Shown here: one piece after another, positions 37,159 to 46,733 of the stretch
How positions within the stretch are numbered: the first letter of the stretch is position 1
Layout: the number at the start of each line of letters is the position of its first letter
Assembly: GCF_008386395.1 (NCBI RefSeq)
Contig: NZ_CP043761.1
Span: forward strand, 1,054,001 to 1,118,000
Direction: 5' to 3'
Length of the DNA stretch: 64,000 nucleotides
From: Paenibacillus sp. 37
Lineage (GTDB): Bacteria > Bacillota > Bacilli > Paenibacillales > Paenibacillaceae
Made by a program: the position numbers and the translations under genes
Notes under the pieces: generated by a model
Databases searched by the model: none
What the model saw: the letters and a program-made list of their open reading frames with translations, nothing else
Told to the model about the DNA's origin: nothing

Positions 37159-37475
37159 AATATAACTGAATTAATTCCTTATGGCAATAGTAAGTTGTCC
37201 ATTCATTTGCTGAAAGGATTTTAACTAGAAGTGGTTACAAGACAAAGGTATATATTGCAGGTTCTGTTGGGAAAAAAACTAAAATTATGCCTAGATGTAG
37301 TTTCTGCTAACAAATCTACCACATCCATGATAGCGTTTTTATGATAACCCAATATTATCTTGCCTAATTCGACATATTCGTTTACTATTTTCCCATACTT
37401 AGTGCTTCAAGCATGTGTTTTTTGGGTATCGCCTAGTCAAAAAGGCTTGGGTTCACGGGAGAGGAAGAGGAGCGG

Positions 37476-39230
37476 ATGATCGGTTTTTTTAGGAAACGTT
37501 TGGTTGTACGCATTGTTGCAGTCGTTACACTGGCCATGACGATTATAGCTGTTGGCAGCATGCTGTTACAGGTGGCCAATATGAAGCTGGCTGCGCAGGA
37601 GGCCATATCGAGTTACAATATCCAGATTGCTCAGAGTTATGTGAATCAGCTGGATACCGCATCTTATGCCGAGTTTGCCAAGAATCCCAAGGAGAATGAC
37701 GCGTTCTTGAAGATTCGTGATGAGCTGGATGATTTTCGCGTAAGTATCGGGGCCATGTATGTCTATTTCGTCAAAATAGATGACAAAGGTACGCCACTTA
37801 TTATGGTGGACGGCATGAAGGATGCAGATAAAGCCTCACCGATTAATGAAGTGACGGATGTCCCTCAGGAGGCTGTACAGAAGCTGTTGCAGGGGCAAAC
37901 AGCCAGTTCTTCAATCATTAACAACGAGGAGTATGGCGACTATATTTCCTCTTATGCTCCTTTGCTCGATAGTAACGGCGCTGTAACAGGTGTCATTGGT
38001 ATCGATACGGCGGTATCGGTGATCGGAAGCATTGAGTCAGATATTATGAAGTCGAGTATTCCCTTTTATGCCTTATTGCTACTAATTACCCTTATAGGTA
38101 TTGCCGTTGTCATGTGGTTTATCGTAAGGGGACTGCGACCACTTCAACCGCTGAAGGCGAGTGTGGAAAAAATGGCGCAGGGTGAGCTTGCAGAAGCCAA
38201 CCAAATTTTGACGTCGTATCGTTTGAAAAGCAAAGATGAGATTGGAACCACATATCAAGCGATGATACATATGTCCGGCAACTTGAATAAGATCGTCAGT
38301 AACATGGTTGAAGGCGTGGCAGTAACCACAAATATTTTATCAGACTCAACCAAACAATTTAATCGCAGTACCGAAGAGATGCTTGAGATGAGCAAGACGG
38401 TTGATCAGTCAGTCGAACAGATTAGACAAGGGGCGCATACGCAGAAGCAGGGTGCGAGCGATAGTGCGAATGCGATGGAGGAGATTGCAAAAGGCATAAC
38501 GGACATTTCCGAATCCTCCATGATTGTATCGGATGCGGCAACAAGTGCGCTTTCTACGGCGGAGTCAGGTAAACAGAGCATGACACTGATGAAAACACAG
38601 ATGGAGAGCATCTCACATGTCTCAAGTGAAGTTGTAGCGATGGTTCATGTGCTGAACAACTACTCCCAGGAAATTGGTGGTGCCCTGCACACGGTTCGTG
38701 ATTTTGCGAGTCAGACGAAGCTGCTTGCGCTTAATGCATCCATAGAGGCAGCACATGCAGGAGAACATGGCAAAGGTTTTGCGGTTGTGGCGGATGAAGT
38801 TCGGAAGCTTGCTGAGGCCTCAAGCACATCCATGGAACGGATCTCCGACTTGCTGCTTCGTATTCAACAAGAATCACAACAGATTGGCTCACAGATGGGG
38901 GTTACTGCAACCGAGATTGGACAAGGGGTTACAATTACCGCAGAAGCGGAGCAAGCTTTCGCTCATGTCGTTGATGCGTTCCAACTGGTGACCCGTCGCA
39001 TTCAGGAAGTCTCCGCTGCGGCAGAGGAAATCTCTGCAGGTTCGGAAGAGGCTGCAGCCTCTGTCAATACGATCTCGCAGATCTCAGCCGGAGTGTCGGA
39101 TCATTCGGATGAAATCTATCGCTTGATGCGTGAACAGTCGGCTATGTTCAGCAGGGTGGCGCAGACTTCCACCATGCTGGAGCAGCAGACCAACGAGATG
39201 AGCGAAGCCGTACGTAAAGTTAAAGTATAG
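37476..39230 (+). CDS. Methyl-accepting chemotaxis protein
   Basis: A 584-residue transmembrane chemoreceptor. TM1 is at residues 9-29, an outer sensor domain of the Cache type spans about 30-190 ([20 protein letters not shown]), TM2 at about 193-215, a HAMP domain to about 275, and the cytoplasmic signalling coiled coil after that. The hairpin tip reads [20 protein letters not shown] and [15 protein letters not shown], which bind CheW/CheA. The ligand is unknown. It is transcribed alone, with a terminator shared with the LysR gene on the other side. Confidence 0.93.
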   Translation: MIGFFRKRLVVRIVAVVTLAMTIIAVGSMLLQVANMKLAAQEAISSYNIQIAQSYVNQLDTASYAEFAKNPKENDAFLKIRDELDDFRVSIGAMYVYFVKIDDKGTPLIMVDGMKDADKASPINEVTDVPQEAVQKLLQGQTASSSIINNEEYGDYISSYAPLLDSNGAVTGVIGIDTAVSVIGSIESDIMKSSIPFYALLLLITLIGIAVVMWFIVRGLRPLQPLKASVEKMAQGELAEANQILTSYRLKSKDEIGTTYQAMIHMSGNLNKIVSNMVEGVAVTTNILSDSTKQFNRSTEEMLEMSKTVDQSVEQIRQGAHTQKQGASDSANAMEEIAKGITDISESSMIVSDAATSALSTAESGKQSMTLMKTQMESISHVSSEVVAMVHVLNNYSQEIGGALHTVRDFASQTKLLALNASIEAAHAGEHGKGFAVVADEVRKLAEASSTSMERISDLLLRIQQESQQIGSQMGVTATEIGQGVTITAEAEQAFAHVVDAFQLVTRRIQEVSAAAEEISAGSEEAAASVNTISQISAGVSDHSDEIYRLMREQSAMFSRVAQTSTMLEQQTNEMSEAVRKVKV

Positions 39231-39270
39231 TTTGAGTAAGGTGTAGTAATAGTAACGCAAGAGGTAGTCA

Positions 39271-39342
39271 GAAAAGTGTTCCGTTCCTGGAGAAGTTGGT
39301 GTGTATCCCAAACTTCCTTCAGAGGCGTGGAGCACTTTTTTA
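39271..39342. terminator. Terminator between chemoreceptor and LysR genes
   Basis: An 11-bp outer stem (aaaagtgttcc against ggagcactttt, one G-U) with an inner aagttgg / ccaaactt hairpin and a following T-run. It serves the converging genes. Confidence 0.7.
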
Positions 39343-39345
39343 GAT

Positions 39346-40257
39346 TTAAACTTTTAAATGATCCAGCTCTATCGCCTGTCTGAAGCGTTGGGCGAATCGT
39401 TCTGCAGCTACGGCGGACTCCTTGGACTCCGTCTGTACGAAGCCAATTTGCATTTTCGGTTGATCGATTCCAGTGATCTCTACCATCTTCACCAGACCTT
39501 CCTTCCATAATGGATTTTGGTAAAAGGAAAAGTCGTGACCAATCGTGGCGGCAATATCGTTTCGTAACACCATGTTGATGGCTTCTGAATTATTTGTTTT
39601 AAACAGAATGGACAGAGATCCATGATCATAAGTGAATTCCCTGATGAAGTCTTCGATGAAACCATCTCGATAGAGTGCCAGCTTGTGTTCTTTTAATTGA
39701 TCAGGTGAAACACGGCTGTGTTTGGCAAGTTCAGACAGGTGATGAGTACCAACTACCAGCTTGCCCGAGTACATGGGAGTGAAGTGAAGTCCATCGAATT
39801 CCCGCAATTGTTTGGCATAGATCGCGATAAAGCCCAGATGGGTTTTGTTACTCCGAATATCCTCGATAATTTCCATGGACCCTTTCTCTTCAATCGAGAT
39901 GTTAAGTTGGGGGTGCTCACGCTTCATATCTGCAGCAGACTGGACAAGATAGGGCATGACACTTGGAAAAGTAGCCACATGAAGCTCTCCGCTAAGAGAG
40001 GAGGTTTCTGCGTTCAGGGATTTCAATTCATCAATCCGCTGCAAAATGTCCAGTGCCTTGGCAATGAATTGTTTGCCTTCGGGAGTGGGGTGAGTTCCCT
40101 GCCGCGAGCGTTCGAACAGGATAATGCCCAATTCTTTCTCCAGACGATGAACCGATTGGCTGATCGCCGATTGTGTGACATGCAGATGCTCCGAGGCGGC
40201 GGAGAATGATTGCGTTTTTGCAATTTCAACGACATATTCGAGCTGTTCCAGATTCAT
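39346..40257 (-). CDS. LysR family regulator
   Basis: A 303-residue LysR regulator. ATG at 40257 with GGAGA 7 bp upstream. HTH: YVVEIAKTQSFSAASEHLHV and SAISQSVHRLEKELGIILFE. The effector domain begins near residue 90. It is divergent from 2,3-butanediol dehydrogenase with a perfect palindrome between them; by analogy with AlsR it may respond to acetate or another overflow product, but this is inference. Confidence 0.9.
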   Translation of the reverse strand: MNLEQLEYVVEIAKTQSFSAASEHLHVTQSAISQSVHRLEKELGIILFERSRQGTHPTPEGKQFIAKALDILQRIDELKSLNAETSSLSGELHVATFPSVMPYLVQSAADMKREHPQLNISIEEKGSMEIIEDIRSNKTHLGFIAIYAKQLREFDGLHFTPMYSGKLVVGTHHLSELAKHSRVSPDQLKEHKLALYRDGFIEDFIREFTYDHGSLSILFKTNNSEAINMVLRNDIAATIGHDFSFYQNPLWKEGLVKMVEITGIDQPKMQIGFVQTESKESAVAAERFAQRFRQAIELDHLKV

Positions 40258-40285
40258 GAGTTCATCTCCGTTTAGCATTAATACA

Positions 40286-40303
40286 ACTAATGTTAACATT
40301 AGT
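40286..40303. promoter_or_regulatory. Perfect 18-bp palindromic operator (LysR/bdh)
   Basis: The sequence actaatgttaacattagt is a perfect palindrome between the divergent LysR and butanediol dehydrogenase genes. A TATAAT at 40336-40341 lies 33 bp further toward the dehydrogenase, placing the palindrome near -55, where LysR activators bind. Confidence 0.65.
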
Positions 40304-40373
40304 ATCTATAAATATGAATAATACATGAACAGCGATATAATATATAGACAATCATATAAAGGGGATGAACTTC

Positions 40374-41417
40374 ATGAAAGCAGCAGTATGGTATGCCCAT
40401 AAAGACGTGCGTGTGGAAGAACGGGAGGTTCCGGTCGCTCAAGGGGGTCAGGTCAAAATCAAAGTGGAATATGCAGGGATCTGCGGCAGTGACTTGCATG
40501 CCTATCATCATGGTGTGGGCATTCAAGAAGGTGAGAATCATCCGCTCTCAGGACAGAAAGCGCCGCTGACATTGGGTCATGAATTTGCAGGAACCGTGAG
40601 TGAATTGGGGAGTAATGTAAGCGGTATCAGTATAGGGGATCGAGTCGTGGTAGAGCCGTTGTACCATTGTGGAACATGTGAGTACTGTATCCAGGGGCGT
40701 TATAACCAGTGTACTCAATTTGGATTCGTTGGACTGAATGGTGATGGTGGTTTTGCGGAGTATGTTGTTGTTGAATCCTACATGGTTCATCCCATACCGG
40801 ATAACGTAACTTTCGAAGAAGGCGCGCTCGTTGAGCCTACGGCAGTAGCCTTTCACGCGGTTCGTCATAGCAAGCTGAAAGTAGGTAACAAAGTGGCCGT
40901 ATACGGAGCCGGTCCAATTGGATTATTGACGATTCTGTCTGCCAAAGCAGCAGGAGCCTCTGAAATCTATGCAGTCGATGTATTTGAGGAACGTTTGGAC
41001 TTGGCAGTCAAGCTGGGAGCCATTCCGGTGAACAGTGCCAAAGTCAATGCAACCGAAGTGATTTTGCAGCAATCGGGCGGCATTGATGTGGCCTATGAAG
41101 CAGCGGGTGTGCAACCAACGATGGATAGCGCCATTGCGGTTGTCAAAAAAGGTGGAGAAGTTGTTGTCATTGCAGCAATTCCGAACCCGCTTCAAGTGAA
41201 CTTCTTCGATCTTCTGGTGAAGGAAGCGAACCTGACAGCAACGTTGGCCTATCGTCACATTTTCCCTGAAGTGATTTCATTGATTGCGGAAGGATCGCTT
41301 GATGTGAAACAGGTCATCACCAAAAAAATCAAACTGGACGACATCGTGCAGGAAGGACTTGAACTGTTAATGACCGACAAGAGCCATGCGAAGATTTTGG
41401 TGGAGATTGGCGACTAA
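40374..41417 (+). CDS. bdhA: 2,3-Butanediol dehydrogenase-type MDR alcohol dehydrogenase
   Basis: A 347-residue zinc-dependent enzyme that interconverts acetoin and (R,R)-2,3-butanediol with NAD(H). The ATG at 40374 suits the AAAGGGG site better than the ATG at 40365. Catalytic zinc ligands Cys37 (AGICGSDLH), His69 and Glu70 (LGHEF) and the structural zinc cysteines 99, 102, 105 and 113 are all present, and VYGAGPIGLL is the NAD loop. The length and the HPLSGQKAPLTLGHEF segment match B. subtilis BdhA/YdjL. Expression is probably set by the divergent LysR gene. A strong terminator follows. Confidence 0.9.
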   Translation: MKAAVWYAHKDVRVEEREVPVAQGGQVKIKVEYAGICGSDLHAYHHGVGIQEGENHPLSGQKAPLTLGHEFAGTVSELGSNVSGISIGDRVVVEPLYHCGTCEYCIQGRYNQCTQFGFVGLNGDGGFAEYVVVESYMVHPIPDNVTFEEGALVEPTAVAFHAVRHSKLKVGNKVAVYGAGPIGLLTILSAKAAGASEIYAVDVFEERLDLAVKLGAIPVNSAKVNATEVILQQSGGIDVAYEAAGVQPTMDSAIAVVKKGGEVVVIAAIPNPLQVNFFDLLVKEANLTATLAYRHIFPEVISLIAEGSLDVKQVITKKIKLDDIVQEGLELLMTDKSHAKILVEIGD

Positions 41418-41477
41418 AAACCGTTCGCTAACGAAGATAGATTTTCATATCAACGTAATTGAAGTATAAGTTTTAGA

Positions 41478-41520
41478 TCGCGAAAAAGACCGATCATCCG
41501 TATGAATGGTCTTTTTCGCG
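41478..41520. terminator. Bidirectional terminator after bdhA
   Basis: A perfect 13-bp stem (cgcgaaaaagacc / ggtctttttcgcg) containing A- and T-tracts on each side, between converging genes. Confidence 0.85.
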
Positions 41521-41606
41521 TTATTCAAGTAGAACAGTCATCTTTCACTAGCTACTCTTTATGAATCAATTCTGCTGATCGCGGTTCGCTAAGCTAATAC
41601 CCAACA

Positions 41607-42119
41607 CTAGGAATCATAACGGTAGCAGATCGCCTTACCCCCGCTACTCTCGGAGCTGAATTCCTCATCCTCATAGAATCCGAAACGCTCATATAAACGG
41701 ATGGCATTGACCATCTGACCGCCCGTATATAAATACACCGTATTTTTGCCCATTTCCTTGGCAGATTCCACGCATTGTTGGAGCAATTCTCTGGCGATTC
41801 CATGACCTCTCCATTTGGGATCAACACCTAACAGCCGAATAAACGGATAATCGATTGGTAATTCAAAGTCTGGATAAGCCTTGCGCGCTGTTTCGAATAA
41901 TTGGACTGTACCGACAATCTGATCATCAATCTTGGCGATCCATAATTGTGTCAGGTACGGATTAACCACAGACTCTCGAATATCTTTTAGGTAGGCCTCC
42001 CAGCGTTCATTTTGCTCAAAAGTCTCCCGATACTCGGCGTAACTTGCAATAAGGATATCTACAATCTCTGGATGGTCCGTTTCTGTGGCAGGATGGATCG
42101 TAACGGCAGCCGTTGTCAT
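41607..42119 (-). CDS. GNAT family N-acetyltransferase
   Basis: A 170-residue acetyltransferase. Family marks: TVQLFETARKAYP, FIRLLGVDPKWRGHGIAREL as acetyl-CoA loop, and AIRLYERFGFYEDEEF. An AAGGGGAA site precedes the ATG. The substrate is unknown. It seems monocistronic, between the bdhA terminator and the AraC gene. Confidence 0.88.
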   Translation of the reverse strand: MTTAAVTIHPATETDHPEIVDILIASYAEYRETFEQNERWEAYLKDIRESVVNPYLTQLWIAKIDDQIVGTVQLFETARKAYPDFELPIDYPFIRLLGVDPKWRGHGIARELLQQCVESAKEMGKNTVYLYTGGQMVNAIRLYERFGFYEDEEFSSESSGGKAICYRYDS

Positions 42120-42248
42120 CTAATAATTCCCCTTCTCTTATGGGTTAAGTATGGAATATCGTTTTCTTGCATTTTACCATAACGGATTCAATCCGATTGA
42201 TTCAAATATTCTATAGTAAACTCAGTCATTTCTATAGATCAAAGCATA

Positions 42249-43013
42249 TCAGCGATTGAGCTGTGTGGAATACAGATGATTGCGATATTCGGTTGGCGTA
42301 TTGCCTTCGTATTGCTTGAACATGCGCAGGAACAGCTTGTAATCGGAGAAGCCGCACTGTCCGGCAATTTCTTTTACACTGGCATTGGTGTTCAGCAGCA
42401 GCTGTTTCGCCCGGCGAATACGTTCGGTGAGGATATAGGTTTTGAGTCCAGTACCTTTCTCGCGCTTCACCATTTTGGAAATATAGTCTTTGTTAAAATT
42501 AAAATTTTCTGCAATCTGACTCACCGTGATGTTTGTATGCAGATGAATATCGACCCACTTGCAGATATGGTCCACAATCGCATTGTGCGGGCGATAATCG
42601 GCCTCTATATTACGCTCCAGTTCTCTGAACAACAATAGCAATGCAGCGTCGGCTTCCTCCGGTGAGAAGGATGACACATGCAGCAGCTGCTTAAACAACT
42701 GATTGGCCATGGAAGGTACCTGAATGGTGGCATGTGTCCTAAACTGGTTGAAATCTGCCAACATGGCATCATAGTGAACCCAGTAGAAGCTGACGGGGGC
42801 GTCGCTGATTTGGTAGCCATAGTGGGTGCGACCCGCGCGCAGAAACAACAGATCGTTGGCACGAACTACATATTGTTCCTCTTCTTCCGCGATGTACATC
42901 TCACCTTCCAGCATCAAAATGATCTCATGCACAGGCATGCTGCGTCTCATGTGGCTCCAGTTGCCTTCGGATATGAACTTGCCGCACAGGTAATGTTCCA
43001 GTGGCTTTTGCAT
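42249..43013 (-). CDS. AraC family regulator with cupin sensor
   Basis: A 254-residue regulator. The N-terminal cupin (HEIILMLEGEMYIAEEEEQY, then LFLRAGRTHYGYQ) binds a sugar ligand in related proteins; the C-terminal 100 residues contain the two HTH motifs (VSQIAENFNFNKDYISKMVK and VKEIAGQCGFSDYKLFLRMF). It is divergent from the GH127-type glycosidase gene and is the natural candidate to activate it in response to arabinose-type sugars. A repeat element lies in the space between the two. Confidence 0.9.
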   Translation of the reverse strand: MQKPLEHYLCGKFISEGNWSHMRRSMPVHEIILMLEGEMYIAEEEEQYVVRANDLLFLRAGRTHYGYQISDAPVSFYWVHYDAMLADFNQFRTHATIQVPSMANQLFKQLLHVSSFSPEEADAALLLLFRELERNIEADYRPHNAIVDHICKWVDIHLHTNITVSQIAENFNFNKDYISKMVKREKGTGLKTYILTERIRRAKQLLLNTNASVKEIAGQCGFSDYKLFLRMFKQYEGNTPTEYRNHLYSTQLNR

Positions 43014-43170
43014 AGGACGGATTTATCCACCTTTTCTTGGATTATGAGTCTGATGTAATTATATTTTATTTGATAATATGGGGATATTCAAGCTCGGAAG
43101 TGGATTGTTGAGTATTGGACATATGGAACAGAACACGGATTTTACCCCTTAAGAATGAATGGATATCTAT

Positions 43171-43345
43171 ATAAGTTGAACTAAGATAACGGAGAGGACA
43201 GAAAAAACCTGAAAAAGCGAAGCGTTCGCCTTTATCCCTGGATTTTCCCTTGAGAAAGGGGATCAAAAAAATCTGGGGATAACAGCGATTGGAAGGTTAT
43301 TCTGTCATCGTAGTGTCAGTGTAAATAATCTTTAGTTCAACTTAT
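43171..43345 (-). repeat. MITE-like repeat element, copy B with perfect ends
   Basis: A 175-bp element with perfect 14-bp terminal inverted repeats (ataagttgaactaa at 43171-43184 and its complement at 43332-43345), flanked on both sides by ctat, a possible target duplication. Read on the minus strand it matches copy A over nearly its whole length. It holds no reading frame and lies 15 bp before the Shine-Dalgarno of the GH127 gene. Confidence 0.88.
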
Positions 43346-43374
43346 CTATTACATCCCGAGAAGGAGTGAGTGTC

Positions 43375-45696
43375 ATGATTGATACGAAAAAAGGATTTCT
43401 GGGACCGGAACATGTAGATCTGTTAAATGGAGTGTTCCAAACATCACAAGAGGTGGGGGAGCGTTACCTGTTATCGCTGGATATTGATCGATTCCTGGCT
43501 CCATGCTTCGAAGCTCATGGTTTACCTGCCCGAAAAGAGCGTTACGCGGGTTGGGAGGCACGTACCATCAGCGGACATTCCCTCGGACATTATCTGTCTG
43601 CCCTGGCTGTGACGTATCAGGCAACCGGGAATATCACGTTAAAAGAAAGACTGGATTATGCTGTCACCGAACTGGCGAGAATCCAACAGACCACGGGGAG
43701 CGGGTATATCGGTGGTTTGTCCGAAGAACCTTTCCACATGGCTTTTCGAGCAGAGAATATCGGTGGGTTCAACATCGGTGAATACTGGGTTCCCTGGTAC
43801 AGTGTGCACAAAATCTATCGCGGCCTGATTGATGCGTACAAACTCACTGGTAACGGACAGGCACTTGATGTAGTTACTCGATTTGCAGACTGGGCGGTAG
43901 AAGGTTTGCTCCCGATGACAGAAGAACAGATGCAGACGATGCTTCAAAGTGAACACGGGGGCATGAATGAAGTATTTGCACACTTGTATGGGATCACGGG
44001 CAAAGCCTTATACCTTGAGATCGCCAATAAGTTTACCCATCAATTGATCCTGAGACCCTTGGAACACAAGCAGGACGATCTTCAAGGCAGACACGCCAAT
44101 ACTCAGATTCCCAAAGTGATCGGTGCTGCCGAAATCTACAATCAGGATCATACCCATGAGAGTTACCGGACAGCGGCAGAGTTTTTCTGGAACACCACGG
44201 TGCATCATCGTTCTTATGTATTTGGTGCGACGAGCATTTCGGAGCATTACGAAGCAAAGGGCATGGAGAGTCTCGGGATCAAAACAGGAGAGAGCTGTTG
44301 TACTCACAACATGTTGCATCTAACGAAGCAACTCTTCGCCTGGAATCACGATAGTGCCTACATGGACTATTATGAAAACGCCATCTATAATCATATCCTC
44401 GGCACGCAGGACCCCGATACGGGGAACAAAACATATTTTGCATCAACGCTACAAGGCCACTACAAAATCTATGGTACTCACGATACCGCCTGGTGGTGCT
44501 GCACAGGATCAGGCATGGAGAACCCGGGCAAATATGCCGAGGCCATCTATTTTGAGAATGAACAAGACCTGTACGTCAACCTGTATATCGCTTCCCAACT
44601 GGATTGGGCGTCACAGGGATTATCCCTGAAGCTTGAAACCGACTTTCCTTATTCGGAAAAGGTGACCCTGACGATCACCGGAGGCAGCGCCTCGGCTCAT
44701 CTAAGATTACGCGTACCCTCATGGCTGCAAGAGCCAATGACGGCAACGGTTAACGGGGATACGGAACATCCGTATACACGGATGGAACCCGGCTATCTGT
44801 CCATCGACCGCATCTGGTCTGCGGGCGATGTCATCACAATCACCCTGCCGATGTCACTTCGCCAGTACACCTCCCGGGATGATGCCCACAAGGTGGCATT
44901 CCTGTACGGCCCGATTGTACTCGCCGGTGCACTGGGAAACGAGGGTCTTCCAGAGGATACGATTGTGGATGAAACAGCACTGAATCCCAAGACCGCACCC
45001 GTACCTGTGATCTGGACGGAGCAGGAGGATGTACAAGAGTGGATCAAGGTTGTAGATGCAGACACGTTAACATTCGAACTTAGCAAGGATGTCACTTCCA
45101 CAGGTGAAGCCGTGAAACTCATTCCGTTCTATGATGTGCATCATGAATTTTATACCGTGTATTGGCCGTTTAACGATGAAGGTGATGCGCTCGAGAAAGA
45201 GTTGAACGATATCACGATCGACAGGGTTCAGGCTGACGGTCAGCAGGATGAGATTGGACATCAACTTGATAGCAACTGCCGTGGGGAGCATCACAACGGT
45301 TCAACCACAGATGGCCGTAAGAAGTTGCATATGTGGCGAGAGGCTTTTGGCATCAGTGGAGCTTACTTCAGTTATCAACTGGCAGTGGACCACGCCGCAA
45401 CCAATTATTTATGTGTGGCCTATTGGGGTGGAGATCATTCCCCGTTTGAGCGGGAAGGTACGTTATATGAGAGACAATTCACCATTACCATGGATGGAAC
45501 ACTCATTGGAGAGCAGCGAATTCATATGAACAAGATTGGCGACGTGTTCTATGTGACATATGATATTCCTGAGAGCGTAACATCAGGTAAAGACAGCGTT
45601 AAGGTCATGTTCCAGGCGAAGGGCGACAATGGCTGTGCCGGGAAAGTCGTAGAGGTACGTACTACACGAAGCAAACCGGAATCTCTCTTTGCGTAA
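43375..45696 (+). CDS. Beta-L-arabinofuranosidase-type glycosidase (GH127/DUF1680)
   Basis: A 773-residue enzyme without a signal peptide, so cytoplasmic. ATG at 43375 with AAGGAG 8 bp upstream. The alpha/alpha barrel opens with RYAGWEARTISGHSLGHYLS. Glu306 and Cys308 (GESCCTHNM) and Cys375/Cys376 (WWCCTGSGMENPGKY) reproduce the Glu-Cys3 zinc site of Bifidobacterium HypBA1, where one cysteine is the nucleophile. Beta-sandwich domains follow, and the last 160 residues resemble DUF6805. GH146 is a close alternative family. It likely removes beta-L-arabinofuranose from plant or glycoprotein oligosaccharides after import. Control is probably by the divergent AraC gene. Confidence 0.9.
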   Translation: MIDTKKGFLGPEHVDLLNGVFQTSQEVGERYLLSLDIDRFLAPCFEAHGLPARKERYAGWEARTISGHSLGHYLSALAVTYQATGNITLKERLDYAVTELARIQQTTGSGYIGGLSEEPFHMAFRAENIGGFNIGEYWVPWYSVHKIYRGLIDAYKLTGNGQALDVVTRFADWAVEGLLPMTEEQMQTMLQSEHGGMNEVFAHLYGITGKALYLEIANKFTHQLILRPLEHKQDDLQGRHANTQIPKVIGAAEIYNQDHTHESYRTAAEFFWNTTVHHRSYVFGATSISEHYEAKGMESLGIKTGESCCTHNMLHLTKQLFAWNHDSAYMDYYENAIYNHILGTQDPDTGNKTYFASTLQGHYKIYGTHDTAWWCCTGSGMENPGKYAEAIYFENEQDLYVNLYIASQLDWASQGLSLKLETDFPYSEKVTLTITGGSASAHLRLRVPSWLQEPMTATVNGDTEHPYTRMEPGYLSIDRIWSAGDVITITLPMSLRQYTSRDDAHKVAFLYGPIVLAGALGNEGLPEDTIVDETALNPKTAPVPVIWTEQEDVQEWIKVVDADTLTFELSKDVTSTGEAVKLIPFYDVHHEFYTVYWPFNDEGDALEKELNDITIDRVQADGQQDEIGHQLDSNCRGEHHNGSTTDGRKKLHMWREAFGISGAYFSYQLAVDHAATNYLCVAYWGGDHSPFEREGTLYERQFTITMDGTLIGEQRIHMNKIGDVFYVTYDIPESVTSGKDSVKVMFQAKGDNGCAGKVVEVRTTRSKPESLFA

Positions 45697-45778
45697 TAAG
45701 AGGCATGGTGTGAAAAGGCGCAAACACAATGTTATAATGAAAATAAATTACGGTTAGGTGAAAGAGGAGGTTGGAAGT

Positions 45779-46345
45779 GTGGCAAAACCCGATAATAAAG
45801 GTACTTATAACTTTCAGGATTGGTTAACTTGGGAGGGGGCATGGGAATTAATTAACGGCAAAGCTTTTAATATGTCTCCAGCACCCACTTCATTGCACCA
45901 GTTTATTGTGGGTGAGCTGCACTTCTCTTTGCGGACTTTTTTTCAGAATCGGAAATGTTTCGTGTTTGTTGCCCCTTTTGATGTGTATTTTAGCGAAAAT
46001 GAACAATATGACCTGCCAGATCAAGTTGTACAGCCTGATTTATCGGTGGTTTGCTCCAAAGACCAGATATCTAAGAATGGCTGTAACGGTGCACCTTCTT
46101 TAATTATCGAGGTGTTATCGCCTTCGACTGCGCTAAAGGATTTTAACGAAAAATTTAACTTGTATCAGAAATACGGCGTGAACGAATACTGGATTGTTGA
46201 CCCCGGGAATCAAACCGTCCATGTGTACACGTTGGAGGATGGCAGTTACCAGACCCGTCATCTGTATACAGAGCAGGAAACGATTATATCTGTCTTGTAT
46301 CCTGAATTGCACATTCCGCTGGATTCGTTGTTCAAGCTCAGGTAG
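45779..46345 (+). CDS. Uma2 family (DUF820) putative restriction endonuclease-fold protein
   Basis: A 188-residue protein. The GTG at 45779 is 8 bp after GAGGAGG. It follows the Uma2 pattern: YNFQDWLTWEGAWELINGKA at the start, Asp87 in QPDLSVVCSKD, Glu111 in PSLIIEVLSPST, then KFNLYQKYGVNEYWIVDP. These residues form the PD-(D/E)XK nuclease core. The biological role of Uma2 proteins, which occur in many copies in cyanobacteria and some Bacillota, is unsettled. It stands alone between the GH127 gene and a terminator. Confidence 0.88.
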   Translation: MAKPDNKGTYNFQDWLTWEGAWELINGKAFNMSPAPTSLHQFIVGELHFSLRTFFQNRKCFVFVAPFDVYFSENEQYDLPDQVVQPDLSVVCSKDQISKNGCNGAPSLIIEVLSPSTALKDFNEKFNLYQKYGVNEYWIVDPGNQTVHVYTLEDGSYQTRHLYTEQETIISVLYPELHIPLDSLFKLR

Positions 46346-46377
46346 TGGAAACTAAAAAAAGTGAACCAACGCATAAG

Positions 46378-46412
46378 GGACGAAACCGGATGATTTCCGA
46401 TTCGTCCTTTTT
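46378..46412 (+). terminator. Intrinsic terminator after Uma2 gene
   Basis: Arms ggacgaa and ttcgtcc with an inner cgga/ttccg stem are followed by five T. The rest of the gap to 46733 is AT-rich with no gene I can support. Confidence 0.75.
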
Positions 46413-46733
46413 GCAGTACTATTTTTCAGACAAGTCTTATATAAAAAATGACACGCATAGCTATTTTCCACGTATTACCTGATAACATTTCTTCTCCACA
46501 ATCTGCTGTTTGAAAAGACGTACTTCTACGGATTGACCACCAAATTTCCTGCCTAGTTCCACGTTGTCCCTGAAAATATGAAATGGGATAAGCCCAAACC
46601 ACGTATATTATGAGTATTCGAATATCCAATGTTATCCACCTGAGAGCGTTAACATCATGTACAATAAGAAGAAGTTGATCAGGAAAATTACGACATGAGG
46701 CACCAATATATAACATGAAAGGAGGTCGGATGA

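Noticed and set aside
37488..37500. Extra LacI-type box (aaacgttt) at the start of the chemoreceptor gene
   Set aside because: The core is inside codons for RKRLVV, lacks the outer C and G symmetry of the three real boxes, and lies far from the locus.
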